Source: Acinetobacter nosocomialis NIPH 2119
Lineage (GTDB): Bacteria; Pseudomonadota; Gammaproteobacteria; Pseudomonadales; Moraxellaceae
Direction of reading: 5' to 3'
DNA: 64,000 nucleotides
Assembly: GCF_000368085.1 (NCBI RefSeq)
Contig: NZ_KB849239.1
Coordinates: forward strand, 633,556 to 697,555
Below, piece after piece: positions 35,142-43,486 of the stretch. Each line of letters opens with the position of its first letter. Positions within the stretch are counted from its first letter, which is position 1. The notes under the pieces were generated by a model. The model was not told the origin of the DNA, searched no databases, and saw only the letters and a program-made list of their open reading frames with translations. Both the position numbers and the translations under genes were made by a program.

Positions 35142-36155
35142 TTATAAAAGCGGTAGAACCGTGCCAACGTTTTGTACTTGTGCAGCATTGAAGAACCATT
35201 TAGCGCAGACAATATCGTCAATCGCCATACCCATTGGGTTGAGCAAAATGATTTCATCTTCGTGTTCACGGCCGTTTTTATGACCAATAATGATGTCGCC
35301 AAGTTCAGCATGCAGTTTTTCACGACTGAACAAGCCATCTTCAACCAACACGTTGATGACTTTCTTTTCTCGGTTTGATTGGTCCCAGTCATCTACAATC
35401 ACTTTGTCTACTTTTAAGAAGACTTCAGGCTCAATATCCATAATTGAAATGTTTGAAACAAAGCAGCCTTTTTTAAGCCAATCAAACGGAATGTAAGGCT
35501 TATCTGAAACTGTGCAGGTAATGAGGACATCGGCTTGCACAATTGCAGACTTAGCACTGTCATGAATTTCAATTTCTAGATTTGGATATTCTGATAAGAA
35601 CAATGCTTTGAGTTTTTCAGCTGCTTCAGGGTTTACATCAAATAAATGTATTTTTTTCACTTGAGCGTATTGCTCAAGTACCGTCTTAATCTGCATTTGA
35701 GCAATTGGACCGCAGCCAATTACGGTAATGTCTGAAAAGTCCTTTTTCGCTAAATACTTAATAGAAACACCCGTAATTGCCGCAGTTCGCATGGCACTGA
35801 TGAGGCTGCCTTCCATCACTGCAACCGGATAATTTGTTTCTGAATCATTTAAAACAATCAGTGCGCTGGCACGCGGAATATTGAATTTTTTAGGGTTATG
35901 TTGTCTTGAACCAATCCATTTGATTCCGGCAATCGGGTCGTTGCCACCTAAATAGCAAGGCATTGCAATAATACGGTCCGCAATATGGTCTGCACCTTGC
36001 CAGCGAAGATAAGGTTTTAAAGGTTGTACAAACTGTTTATTTGCATGCAGGGTTAAACCTTCAGTAATCGCTTCAATAAATGAATTACTATGATTTGCGC
36101 CAAGATTTAATAAATCTGATTGACTTAAATAGCGAAGGGTAGCCAAATTGCTCAT
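35142..36155 (-). CDS. sbnB: SbnB-like ornithine-cyclodeaminase-family dehydrogenase
   Basis: 337 residues. In the SbnA/SbnB pair, SbnB oxidatively cleaves N-(1-amino-1-carboxy-2-ethyl)glutamate with NAD to give L-2,3-diaminopropionate and alpha-ketoglutarate, both precursors of staphyloferrin B. The OCD/mu-crystallin pattern is present: RASALIVLNDSETNYPVAVM, SAMRTAAITGVSIKYLA, the Rossmann motif VIGCGPIAQMQ, and CTVSDKPYIP. It sits 21 bases after sbnA and 17 bases before sbnC in one operon. The annotation is well supported by this pairing. Confidence 0.88.
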   Translation of the reverse strand: MSNLATLRYLSQSDLLNLGANHSNSFIEAITEGLTLHANKQFVQPLKPYLRWQGADHIADRIIAMPCYLGGNDPIAGIKWIGSRQHNPKKFNIPRASALIVLNDSETNYPVAVMEGSLISAMRTAAITGVSIKYLAKKDFSDITVIGCGPIAQMQIKTVLEQYAQVKKIHLFDVNPEAAEKLKALFLSEYPNLEIEIHDSAKSAIVQADVLITCTVSDKPYIPFDWLKKGCFVSNISIMDIEPEVFLKVDKVIVDDWDQSNREKKVINVLVEDGLFSREKLHAELGDIIIGHKNGREHEDEIILLNPMGMAIDDIVCAKWFFNAAQVQNVGTVLPLL

Positions 36156-36176
36156 GAATATGTCCTAAGGAGAAAG

Positions 36177-37181
36177 TTAAACAACATTTTGTAAAGTAAG
36201 GTTTTCTTGACGTCGTAAGTTTCGATTGAAGTGACGTTTCTTGATCATTTCGAACCATTCATCTTCATAAACAAGATCGAGATAGCGGTCGCCGCGATCA
36301 GGCAGCAGCGTTAAGACGCATGAACCTTCGGGAATGGTTGGAATCAGTTTTTTTATGGCTGAAATGGACGAGCCGCTCGAACCGCCTGCAAAGATTCCTT
36401 CATGTTCAAGAAGTTCTCTACAACCGAGTGCCGATTCATAGTCATCTACATAAATGACATCATCAATTTCATCGGGGGAGAGTAGTGGTGGGACTGTACT
36501 TGCCCCAATGCCGGGAATTTCGCGTGGACCAGATGTGCCGCCGAACAACACAGAGCCGACGATATCGACTGCGATCACTTTTAATTCTGGAAATCTTTCT
36601 TTAAGGCGACGAGATACGCCCATAATTGTGCCGGAGGTACTTGCCCCGATCACGAGGTAATCAATCTTGCGATCTATTTGATTTAAGATTTCTTCTGCTT
36701 CACCAAAGTAATGGCTTTTCCAGTTGTTTGGATTGGCATATTGATTAATCCAAACCGCATTTGGCAGTTGTTGGCAGAGCCGTTTTACGGTGTCAATTCG
36801 GGTTTTTAAATATCCGCCGTTTTGGTCTTTTGCAGAGACCATTTCGATATTGGCTTTATAAAGTTTCAGCATTTGTAGGTTTGCTGAGGCAATTTTCGGG
36901 TCAATAACGGCAGTAAATTTTAATCCATATATTTTGCAAGCCATTGCAAGTGCAATAGCTAAGTTCCCTGATGAACTTTCAACAATATGACTGTCTTTAT
37001 TAATCACTCCAGATTTCAGGCCTTCCTGTAGCATGAATAATGCTGGACGGTCTTTAATGCTTCCTCCTGGGTTTAACAATTCCATTTTCGCAATCACTGA
37101 GACTGATTGATGCGTGAATAGCCTTGATAGTTGTAATAGTGGCGTTTTACCTATGCATTCGAGAATATTTTCATGGATCAT
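36177..37181 (-). CDS. sbnA: SbnA-like PLP-dependent synthase (cysteine synthase family)
   Basis: 334 residues. SbnA joins O-phospho-L-serine and L-glutamate to give the N-substituted glutamate that SbnB cleaves. Fold-II PLP features: the Schiff-base Lys in NPGGSIKDRPALFM, the substrate loop ESSSGNLAIALAMACKI, and the phosphate-binding GASTSGTIMGVSRRL. Length matches SbnA (~326) better than CysK. First gene of the operon; the ATG at 37181 is 34 bases from a near-consensus Fur box, so iron starvation should induce the whole unit. Confidence 0.88.
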   Translation of the reverse strand: MIHENILECIGKTPLLQLSRLFTHQSVSVIAKMELLNPGGSIKDRPALFMLQEGLKSGVINKDSHIVESSSGNLAIALAMACKIYGLKFTAVIDPKIASANLQMLKLYKANIEMVSAKDQNGGYLKTRIDTVKRLCQQLPNAVWINQYANPNNWKSHYFGEAEEILNQIDRKIDYLVIGASTSGTIMGVSRRLKERFPELKVIAVDIVGSVLFGGTSGPREIPGIGASTVPPLLSPDEIDDVIYVDDYESALGCRELLEHEGIFAGGSSGSSISAIKKLIPTIPEGSCVLTLLPDRGDRYLDLVYEDEWFEMIKKRHFNRNLRRQENLTLQNVV

Positions 37182-37214
37182 GGCAGATCTTCTCAGGTTT
37201 TTATGTGTTGTAAA

Positions 37215-37229
37215 TGATAATTATTATTA
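37215..37229. promoter_or_regulatory. Fur box of the siderophore biosynthesis operon
   Basis: TGATAATTATTATTA matches the 7-1-7 Fur consensus TGATAATCATTATCA in its arms with a single mismatch and lies 34 bases upstream of sbnA. Confidence 0.85.
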
Positions 37230-37784
37230 ATTAAATTATTATTACGATTTATTCCAAGATTGTTGCTGTTTGTAAAGAAAAAACAGGGGGAGTTATAGGA
37301 ATTTTCACTAATTTTTTTGTTCTAATTCTTTGAATAATAAAATCTATATTTTACAAAAGGTTAAATTAATAAACTTTTTAAATATAAGCAGATAGGCAGG
37401 AACTTACTATTTTATAAAAATTAATCACAGTGAAAAAATAAGTGAGTTGACGAAAAATGAAAAAAATAGGTAATGAGGAAAGTTTTTCCATTCATAACTC
37501 TTCATACCAAGGTAAGTTTATTGAAAAAAAAAGCTGTAATTTGATAAAAAGAGCACTTCTTATGAAGGAGCTAAGTAGATAAAGCAGTGTTGAATAACTA
37601 GTCTTATTTTAAAAATGAAAATCTACTTATTGCCTACTTGAATCATTTTTCTAAAAATTAATCTAATTTAGCGATTAAGTATTATAGACGTGTTGTATTT
37701 ATGACGACATATGTAAACAAGCCTTAATCTATAACATACGAACACTTTAAAATTATTGAAAATAAAGTTGTAAGGTGTAAGGGT
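37230..37784. other. A/T-rich intergenic region between sbnA and the mechanosensitive channel gene
   Basis: About 555 bases without a credible ORF, tRNA or repeat. A weak imperfect hairpin lies around 37552-37575. It holds the promoters of two divergent genes; nothing else stands out. Confidence 0.5.
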
Positions 37785-39020
37785 TTGGATTTTTTTAATT
37801 ATTATCGTGATCTTCAAGCTGAGTTAAGCAACTATCCTTGGCTAGAAATGATAGTTTCACTCACAATTTTGATTTTATTTGCTGCGTTGGCAAACTTTAT
37901 TGCTAAGCGAATTATTGTTAGGGGAATCCGTCATTTAGTGACTAAAATCAAGTCACTTAATCAATCTGTTTTTGCTCAGCATAGTGTTATTAAGCGATTT
38001 GCCAATATTGTGCCAGCCATTGTGATTATGAATGGTATTACCACTGTTCCACACTTATCTGAAAAAGCCATTGCTTTGGTACAGATGGGCGCACAGGCAT
38101 TTATTTTCCTGACTATTGCACTCACTATTAGTGAATTATTAAATATATTTAACTTAATCTATCAGCGTAATCCAAAATCTAGAAATAAGCCGATTAAAGG
38201 TTATTTACAACTGGTTAAACTCATCATTTTTGTTGTTTGTGGTTTGATGATTTTAGGTACCTTCCTTAAAAAGGATGTATTTACCTTACTGGCTGGCTTC
38301 GGTGCGATGGCAGCCGTATTAATGCTGGTATTCCAAAATACCATTTTGTCATTGGTCGCGAGTGTACAAATTGCTTCTTATGACATGGTACGTATAGGAG
38401 ACTGGATTGAAATGCCATCGTTAAATGCCGATGGTGATGTGATTGATATTTCATTGCATACAGTCACAGTCCAGAACTTTGATAAAACCTATACCACCAT
38501 TCCAACCAATAAACTCGTAACGGACACTTTTAAAAACTGGCGCGGTATGAGTAATGCCGGTTGTCGCCGTATGAAGCGTTCTCTTTATATTGATCAAACT
38601 AGCGTTCACTTCATGACTGAAGAAGAGCAGCAAAAACTTAAAGATTTTCTATTATTAGATCAGTATCTCAATGCCAAGCAATCTGAAATTGAAGAATTCA
38701 ATAAGCATTTAGGAAGTCAGTCACGTTATAACAAAAGACGTTTAACCAATATTGGGACATTCAGAGCATATGTTGAATTCTATTTACGTCAGCATAAAGG
38801 CATTGCTCAAAACCAAACTCTTATTGTTCGTCAATTACAACCGACGAGTGAAGGTCTACCTTTAGAAATTTACGCTTTTACCAATACTACGGCGTGGGTT
38901 TCTTATGAAGCAATTCAGTCTGATATATTTGATCATCTCATCGCGATATTGCCAGAGTTTGGCTTAAGAGTTTATCAGGCGCCTTCAGGCCATGATTTTC
39001 AAAAACTAACAGTAGAATAA
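37785..39020 (+). CDS. MscS-family mechanosensitive channel (YbdG/MscM-like)
   Basis: 411 residues, close to YbdG of E. coli (415). Inner-membrane channel that opens under membrane tension in osmotic downshock. About five N-terminal membrane segments (PWLEMIVSLTILILFAALAN, then four more to residue ~190) lead into the pore helix GFGAMAAVLMLVFQNTILSLV and the conserved MVRIGDWIEMPS, VDISLHTVTVQNFDKTYTTI, PTNKLV beta domain, then a ~130-residue C-terminal domain. The start is TTG at 37785 with AAGGTGTAAGG upstream; no ATG fits. Monocistronic with a long-stem terminator. Confidence 0.9.
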   Translation: MDFFNYYRDLQAELSNYPWLEMIVSLTILILFAALANFIAKRIIVRGIRHLVTKIKSLNQSVFAQHSVIKRFANIVPAIVIMNGITTVPHLSEKAIALVQMGAQAFIFLTIALTISELLNIFNLIYQRNPKSRNKPIKGYLQLVKLIIFVVCGLMILGTFLKKDVFTLLAGFGAMAAVLMLVFQNTILSLVASVQIASYDMVRIGDWIEMPSLNADGDVIDISLHTVTVQNFDKTYTTIPTNKLVTDTFKNWRGMSNAGCRRMKRSLYIDQTSVHFMTEEEQQKLKDFLLLDQYLNAKQSEIEEFNKHLGSQSRYNKRRLTNIGTFRAYVEFYLRQHKGIAQNQTLIVRQLQPTSEGLPLEIYAFTNTTAWVSYEAIQSDIFDHLIAILPEFGLRVYQAPSGHDFQKLTVE

Positions 39021-39028
39021 CCAAATAG

Positions 39029-39072
39029 AAGAATGCTATCTTTTTTTGATTTTTCAAATAGATAGCATTCTT
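39029..39072 (+). terminator. terminator of the mechanosensitive channel gene
   Basis: A 12-bp stem AAGAATGCTATC (39029-39040) / GATAGCATTCTT (39061-39072), ten bases after the stop, followed by TTAA. Confidence 0.75.
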
Positions 39073-39330
39073 TTAATAATTTTATACATTAATTAATAAT
39101 TATTTTTGGAAAATTATTATTAAATAGCGGTATAAATTGACTATACCAAGTTATGTGCGTTTGATAACTTGAAAAAGATTAATTTTTAAGCAAACTCGAT
39201 CTATAACTTTTCAGGAGTAAGGCTTAAGTAACAATTTTGACACTTTGAACAAAGAAAATACTAAATGTTTAAGAATAACAAACAATAAAGTTGCTTTACT
39301 AAAATTTGTTAGGTGAGTTGGAGTGTTTGA
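39073..39330. other. intergenic region before the 83-residue gene
   Basis: About 258 A/T-rich bases following the terminator. No ORF or repeat is credible; it presumably carries the promoter of the next gene. Confidence 0.4.
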
Positions 39331-39582
39331 ATGGCTACAGCAATAGAGAACCGAGCTAGACAACTTAAAAACGCAAAACGTGGAGGATATGCGCCAACCA
39401 TTGCCAAAGATGTAAACAAACACAAAGTCCAAAAACTAAGGAGAGCTCTAGACGAAGCCCGGCGATATGTGAGTGAACTAAATGACGAAACCATTATCTT
39501 TGACGATCAAGACGCAAGGCAAAAGGCTGAAGGAGCCAAAGCAATAATTGAAATGTTTGAAGCAGCTTTAAGCGGTGCATGA
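39331..39582 (+). CDS. small basic hypothetical protein, 83 residues
   Basis: Highly charged, helical protein (RARQLKNAKRGGY, KHKVQKLRRALDEARRYVSE, DDQDARQKAEGAKAIIEMFE), probably a short coiled coil or DNA-associated protein. No signal peptide or membrane segment. ATG at 39331 with GGAG thirteen bases upstream, a suboptimal distance. Codon use is less A/T-rich than that of its downstream neighbours. Function unknown. Confidence 0.6.
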   Translation: MATAIENRARQLKNAKRGGYAPTIAKDVNKHKVQKLRRALDEARRYVSELNDETIIFDDQDARQKAEGAKAIIEMFEAALSGA

Positions 39583-39615
39583 GTACCATCAAGCTAAAAC
39601 ATAAATTATAAAAGA

Positions 39616-39676
39616 CCTTGCTGAAGACACGGTTAACTTTTCAGTCCCTCGACTAAAAACTCGTTATTCAGCAAGG
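39616..39676. repeat. 10-bp inverted repeat after the 83-residue gene
   Basis: CCTTGCTGAA (39616-39625) and TTCAGCAAGG (39667-39676) are exact complements with a 41-base loop. It could be a long-range hairpin at the transcript end or part of a small RNA. The remaining 39677-39994 stretch holds no ORF apart from an unlikely 5' extension of the next gene. Confidence 0.5.
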
Positions 39677-39994
39677 CAGCAAATAAAAAATAATTCAAAA
39701 ATTTCTATATTCTATTTTTAGATAAGACAGCACAAAAAATATAAGTCAAATAATATTATTGATGAGCTTAATTTTTTTCAGAAAATTATTACCAACTATA
39801 AAATCTTTCCGCGCATAAAATGCGACGAATTTTGCACTTTATTTAATTGCTGTGGTTTATTATGGAAGGCAGTTTCACAACCCTCTTATTGATTACATTT
39901 GGTATTTCAACACTTACATACTGCAATAATATATCCATCATACTTCCCTAAAAATCTGATCAATCACCAAAGTCAGAATAAGAGGGAAGGAACC

Positions 39995-40465
39995 ATGCCA
40001 AAATTTCTAATAATCGCCGAGAAGGTGTATAAAAAATTCGAAGAAGATAAATTGTTCTCTGATAACCTGATTGAACAATTAAATAATTTGGTCAGCATTA
40101 TTCGAAAAGAGATAAAGGGAACCCCCTGTAAACTCAAATATAATTTTATAGACTTTGAAGAATGTCTAAGTAAACCCTTAAATGAATGTTCAATTAAACT
40201 CGACATGAGCTTAATGCCTAAATATAAAAATAAGGGTGAATATATTATGTGGTTAGCAAGCTTTATTGAAAGAATTACAACAGGTGGTCAGCCAAAACTT
40301 CCACCACTTTCAAGTATTGTACCTGCTGACTTTAATACTAAAAAAGAACCTCAATCCGTACTTGAAAGTAAAAAGGCAGTATCAGAAGAAAATGCCAAGA
40401 TGATCGTGAACTATTTTAATTCCGAAGAGTATAAAAAAAATAATAAAAAAATAAATCTGGTTTAA
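39995..40465 (+). CDS. hypothetical protein, 156 residues
   Basis: Soluble Lys-rich protein starting MPKFLIIAEKVYKKFEED. The ATG is chosen because GGAAGGAACC lies directly upstream; the frame is open for 32 more codons but has no ribosome-binding site there. Contains two Cys and an acidic middle. No signal peptide, membrane segment or recognisable motif. Two consecutive terminators follow. Very A/T-rich, as are the next six genes. Confidence 0.65.
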   Translation: MPKFLIIAEKVYKKFEEDKLFSDNLIEQLNNLVSIIRKEIKGTPCKLKYNFIDFEECLSKPLNECSIKLDMSLMPKYKNKGEYIMWLASFIERITTGGQPKLPPLSSIVPADFNTKKEPQSVLESKKAVSEENAKMIVNYFNSEEYKKNNKKINLV

Positions 40466-40469
40466 AACC

Positions 40470-40500
40470 TATAAAAGTGTGTGTCCACCGCACTTTTATA
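40470..40500 (+). terminator. first of two tandem hairpins after the 156-residue gene
   Basis: A 10-bp stem TATAAAAGTG / CACTTTTATA with an 11-base loop; little T tail. Confidence 0.6.
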
Positions 40501-40519
40501 ATTGCTGATAAATTTCAGC

Positions 40520-40543
40520 AACCGCCTTCTGGGGCGGTTTTCT
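40520..40543 (+). terminator. second tandem terminator
   Basis: Stem AACCGCC (40520-40526) / GGCGGTT (40533-40539) followed by TTTCTTTT, a good Rho-independent terminator. Confidence 0.75.
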
Positions 40544-40626
40544 TTTATATAATTTATTTACTTTATTTGATGGTGACAGTCTTATAATATGCACTTTTTA
40601 ATTATAATAAGCGAATATTACATATT

Positions 40627-41001
40627 ATGAAATTACGATTTTTTATCTTGGGTTCACTTATTTGTACTAACACTACGGCGGCACCAAACACAAGCTTTGA
40701 AGATGAATATTATAGTCTTTTAGAAAAATTCCATATAGCTCAAGCACAAAGAGATGCTTTTATCAAAAAGAATGCGAATAAAAATTTAACCAGTTCGCAA
40801 AGGAAAAAGCTAGATTCAATAGAATGTAGCTATATGCAATCCGAATTAAAATATAATGAATTTCTTATTTCTAGATTTAAAGAATATAAAAATTTCATGA
40901 AAAGATCTGGTCTAGTAGTAGCTGCTGATAAAGAGTTAATTCAAATGGATATTGATTCTTTAAAAGAAGAAATAAATGGTCCTAATGGAAAGTGTAAATA
41001 A
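40627..41001 (+). CDS. small exported hypothetical protein, 124 residues
   Basis: A short Sec signal (MKLRFFILGSLICTNTTA, cut before APNTS) precedes a charged helical mature part with possible coiled-coil heptads (YYSLLEKFHIAQAQRDAFIK, MDIDSLKEEI). It has two mature Cys. No family recognised. Flanked by terminators on both sides, hence a single-gene unit. ATG at 40627, ribosome-binding site weak. Confidence 0.65.
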   Translation: MKLRFFILGSLICTNTTAAPNTSFEDEYYSLLEKFHIAQAQRDAFIKKNANKNLTSSQRKKLDSIECSYMQSELKYNEFLISRFKEYKNFMKRSGLVVAADKELIQMDIDSLKEEINGPNGKCK

Positions 41002-41005
41002 CTAT

Positions 41006-41025
41006 AAGCACCGATAACGGTGCTT
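41006..41025 (+). terminator. terminator of the 124-residue gene
   Basis: An 8-bp stem AAGCACCG (41006-41013) / CGGTGCTT (41018-41025) with an ATAA loop and a following T run. Confidence 0.85.
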
Positions 41026-41159
41026 TTTAAAAGGAATTTTTTTATTTTCAATACGATATACATTACATACTTAAACAATTAGATCATAAAAAAATCCATA
41101 ACTTATCTGTATAGCATGTTAAGTTTTTCTACACATATAAATTATAGAAGGACTGAAAC

Positions 41160-41441
41160 ATGAAATGTTCATATCAAGATTTGGATGGAAACAGTGTTGA
41201 AATAACTTGTGAAAGTTACATACATATACCATCAGGTGCAGGAGTAAACAAAATAGCCGGGAATAATCGGTCGGCAGACCTAATACATATTACCGAAGAT
41301 TTCAGTTTTTTTAAGAAAACACAAGCAGATTCAATACCCATCTATCGATTTGCTGTTGATGATAATTGTAATGTTTTTAATAGTGATGAGTTACCAGCTT
41401 TGGCACAGATTGGAACAAATTGGAAGGTTTTAGATGAATAG
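41160..41441 (+). CDS. hypothetical protein, 93 residues
   Basis: Begins MKCSYQDLDGNSVEITCESY; soluble, no signal peptide. Three Cys (SYQDL-flanking CSY, TCES, DNCN) and a predominantly beta pattern. AAGGACTGAAAC precedes the ATG as a plausible ribosome-binding site. No family or operon partner recognised. Confidence 0.55.
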   Translation: MKCSYQDLDGNSVEITCESYIHIPSGAGVNKIAGNNRSADLIHITEDFSFFKKTQADSIPIYRFAVDDNCNVFNSDELPALAQIGTNWKVLDE

Positions 41442-41610
41442 TTTTTAAAATGAAAACATAGTCTATAAGTTAATTTTAAATATTTTGTAAAATTTATCAA
41501 ATAGTAAATATTTAACTAAACTTAATAGAGGTATTATAGACAGCTAAATTAGATGTAGTCTGAATATTTATAGGCAGTTTTAGACTAAATATTGCATAGT
41601 GAGAAAGAAC

Positions 41611-41994
41611 ATGAAGCGCCTTATTACATTATTTTTATTGCCTTATGCTACGGGCACATTCGCTCAGGAGCCCTTCGAAGTCAGTAAAAGCTGTTTTATT
41701 GTGAATGGTAAAAATAGTACTGAGACTTGCTTACTCTCTTCTACGAATAACTTAAGTTCTAACTTTGAAAGATTAACTTTTCCAAATAGCAAAGTATTTA
41801 TAAAAGAATCAAATATTTGTTCTCATGAGGATTCATGTATTTCTGTGGGAAGTAATTTATCGAATTTAAAAGATGCGACTATTTATTATCGTGATTTTAA
41901 AACTAAAAAGATTATTGAAGCACCTGAAAAAGATTCATGGACATGCTTTAAGCAACAGCATGATCGGTTAGATTTTTGTGTTTCCTACAATTAA
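41611..41994 (+). CDS. small exported hypothetical protein, 127 residues
   Basis: From the ATG at 41611 (GAGAAAGAAC upstream; a GTG four codons earlier is also open). Signal peptide MKRLITLFLLPYATGTFA cut before QEPFE. The mature ~109 residues contain six Cys (KSCFIV, ETCLLS, SNICSHEDSCIS, WTCFKQ, DFCVSYN), suggesting a disulphide-stabilised periplasmic protein. No family recognised. Confidence 0.65.
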   Translation: MKRLITLFLLPYATGTFAQEPFEVSKSCFIVNGKNSTETCLLSSTNNLSSNFERLTFPNSKVFIKESNICSHEDSCISVGSNLSNLKDATIYYRDFKTKKIIEAPEKDSWTCFKQQHDRLDFCVSYN

Positions 41995-42225
41995 CAAAAG
42001 CTGACCTCTAAGAGTGATAATTAAAGTAATGGGCGAAAACTAGTTAAGTATCTCTCTCACCCCTAAAACTGCTGCTATTTAATTATCAATGCTTTAATTA
42101 TGTGTGCTCCATTCTAATTTACATTTCTATGCGAGAAGTACAAAAAAGTCTATAAACCTATGCTGATCGTAATATGGATAGTCAGTATTTATAACCTAAT
42201 CAATGGAAACTATATGAGGTAAGAC

Positions 42226-42357
42226 ATGACTAAAATTATAGCTACCCTAGGTTTAGCAGCAATTATTTCAGTCTCTGTTGCGGCATGCCAAGGCGAGAAC
42301 GATACCAAACAGCAAGATAAAACCACAACGCCGCACTCATTAGATAAAGACTCATAA
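42226..42357 (+). CDS. 43-residue lipoprotein
   Basis: MTKIIATLGLAAIISVSVAA is a lipoprotein signal with lipobox VAAC (Cys21); the mature 23-residue tail is polar and charged (QGENDTKQQDKTTTPHS...). The ATG has GAGG eight bases upstream and the gene is closed by a strong terminator six bases after the stop, so despite its size it is likely real. Small entericidin-like lipoproteins have this layout, but relation to them cannot be shown. Confidence 0.7.
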   Translation: MTKIIATLGLAAIISVSVAACQGENDTKQQDKTTTPHSLDKDS

Positions 42358-42362
42358 AACTA

Positions 42363-42390
42363 AAAAAGCCCATCAATAGATGGGCTTTTT
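42363..42390. terminator. bidirectional terminator after the lipoprotein gene
   Basis: A 12-bp stem AAAAAGCCCATC (42363-42374) / GATGGGCTTTTT (42379-42390); it also serves the convergent gene ending at 42401. Confidence 0.9.
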
Positions 42391-42400
42391 TAATCTTATT

Positions 42401-43102
42401 TCACTTAAAAAATGGATTACTCACAAACACTAAACCGACTGAAAAAAATGAGTCATCTTTAGTCTGATTTAAACGGTTACCGTAACTTGCGTTGAACTGT
42501 ATATTTTCTTTGTACAACATATATTTAATACCGGTTTGATAAAATGAATCACTTCGATCATTTCCATACACTTCAGCAGTAACCGTTAAGGGTTTCGTAA
42601 TGAATGTTTCTGTACCCACACCCCAAGTGGTTTGCTCGCGGTGAGTGGTGTGTTCTCTAAGCCAGCCCACATTAGTATGCAATAAGAAATGGTCATCCAA
42701 CATAGAAATACTTAAGGGCACATTCACAGTCCAATCTTTTTCAGAAGTGTGGCTGTTATTAATTTGGCTAGAAAATGAAACACCAATTCCCCAGTTATTG
42801 GTCTCAAGTGGTTTTATAAGCGTTTTCCCTTGAACAGTTGTATAAGTGATATTACCTACCTCATCAGAAAAATGACGTCCCAAACCTACACCAAACTCAA
42901 AATTGCCTCCTATATTGCAAGAAGGAATAACCCAATATTCCTTATCTTTAGAATTATTCTGCATCCATGAGTCAAGTTGACAAGAATGGGCTGGGACTAA
43001 AGAAGCATCATCAACGACCATTGGTCGTCCAGCATAGCTACAAATAAATGCCAAGCAAGTGCTAAAAAAAACGATAGATTTTTTAAAATTAAGAAATAGC
43101 AT
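42401..43102 (-). CDS. predicted outer-membrane beta-barrel-like protein
   Basis: 233 residues from the ATG at 43102, which has GGAG seven bases upstream (an ATG at 43129 and the frame to 43183 lack one). Signal peptide MLFLNFKKSIVFFSTCLAFI ending near CSYA. The mature part alternates hydrophobic and polar residues in strands (WGIGVSFSSQINN, WTVNVPLSISML, LTVTAEVYGN, IQFNASYGNRLN) and ends in an aromatic residue (NPFFK region), as outer-membrane barrels do. About 10-12 strands could be formed. Function unknown; it may be a porin-like or surface protein. Confidence 0.65.
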   Translation of the reverse strand: MLFLNFKKSIVFFSTCLAFICSYAGRPMVVDDASLVPAHSCQLDSWMQNNSKDKEYWVIPSCNIGGNFEFGVGLGRHFSDEVGNITYTTVQGKTLIKPLETNNWGIGVSFSSQINNSHTSEKDWTVNVPLSISMLDDHFLLHTNVGWLREHTTHREQTTWGVGTETFITKPLTVTAEVYGNDRSDSFYQTGIKYMLYKENIQFNASYGNRLNQTKDDSFFSVGLVFVSNPFFK

Positions 43103-43486
43103 TGATGACTCCAAAACAACAAGGAGCATATGTAAGTATTTACTTGTTTTTTTAAAACAACTGATAAATAAGAAATAAAGCAAAAGGGAGGGACTCTCTT
43201 AAATCCACAAGAGAGCCAGTGGGCTTTAGTGGATACTTAAATCTGAGTCGATGATTTATTCTTATCAATCGAGCAAGTACTCACAATGAAGCCCCTAAAA
43301 ATTCGTTGCGCGGATTCTAAGGTGGTTTTTATGAGCTGGCAAGTTAAAGTTTCATGACATATATTTTTTGAACAACTATTAAAAGACTTACAAACTCAAA
43401 CGTTACTCATCAAATTTATACATAAAGTAAAATTTAATAAAAAGTATCTTTTTTATAATTATTTAAAAGAATTTTGAGGGTTAAAA
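43103..43486. other. intergenic region with a small hairpin
   Basis: 384 A/T-rich bases between divergent genes. A 7-bp inverted repeat CTCTCTT (43194-43200) / AAGAGAG (43209-43215) is the only structure I see. No ORF is credible. Confidence 0.45.

Noticed and set aside
35126..35392. 88-codon ORF in the sbnB/sbnC junction and the long N-terminal extension of sbnC
   Set aside because: Both are antisense-frame or upstream read-through of sbnB; the ATG at 35124 has its own ribosome-binding site and gives the normal family N-terminus.
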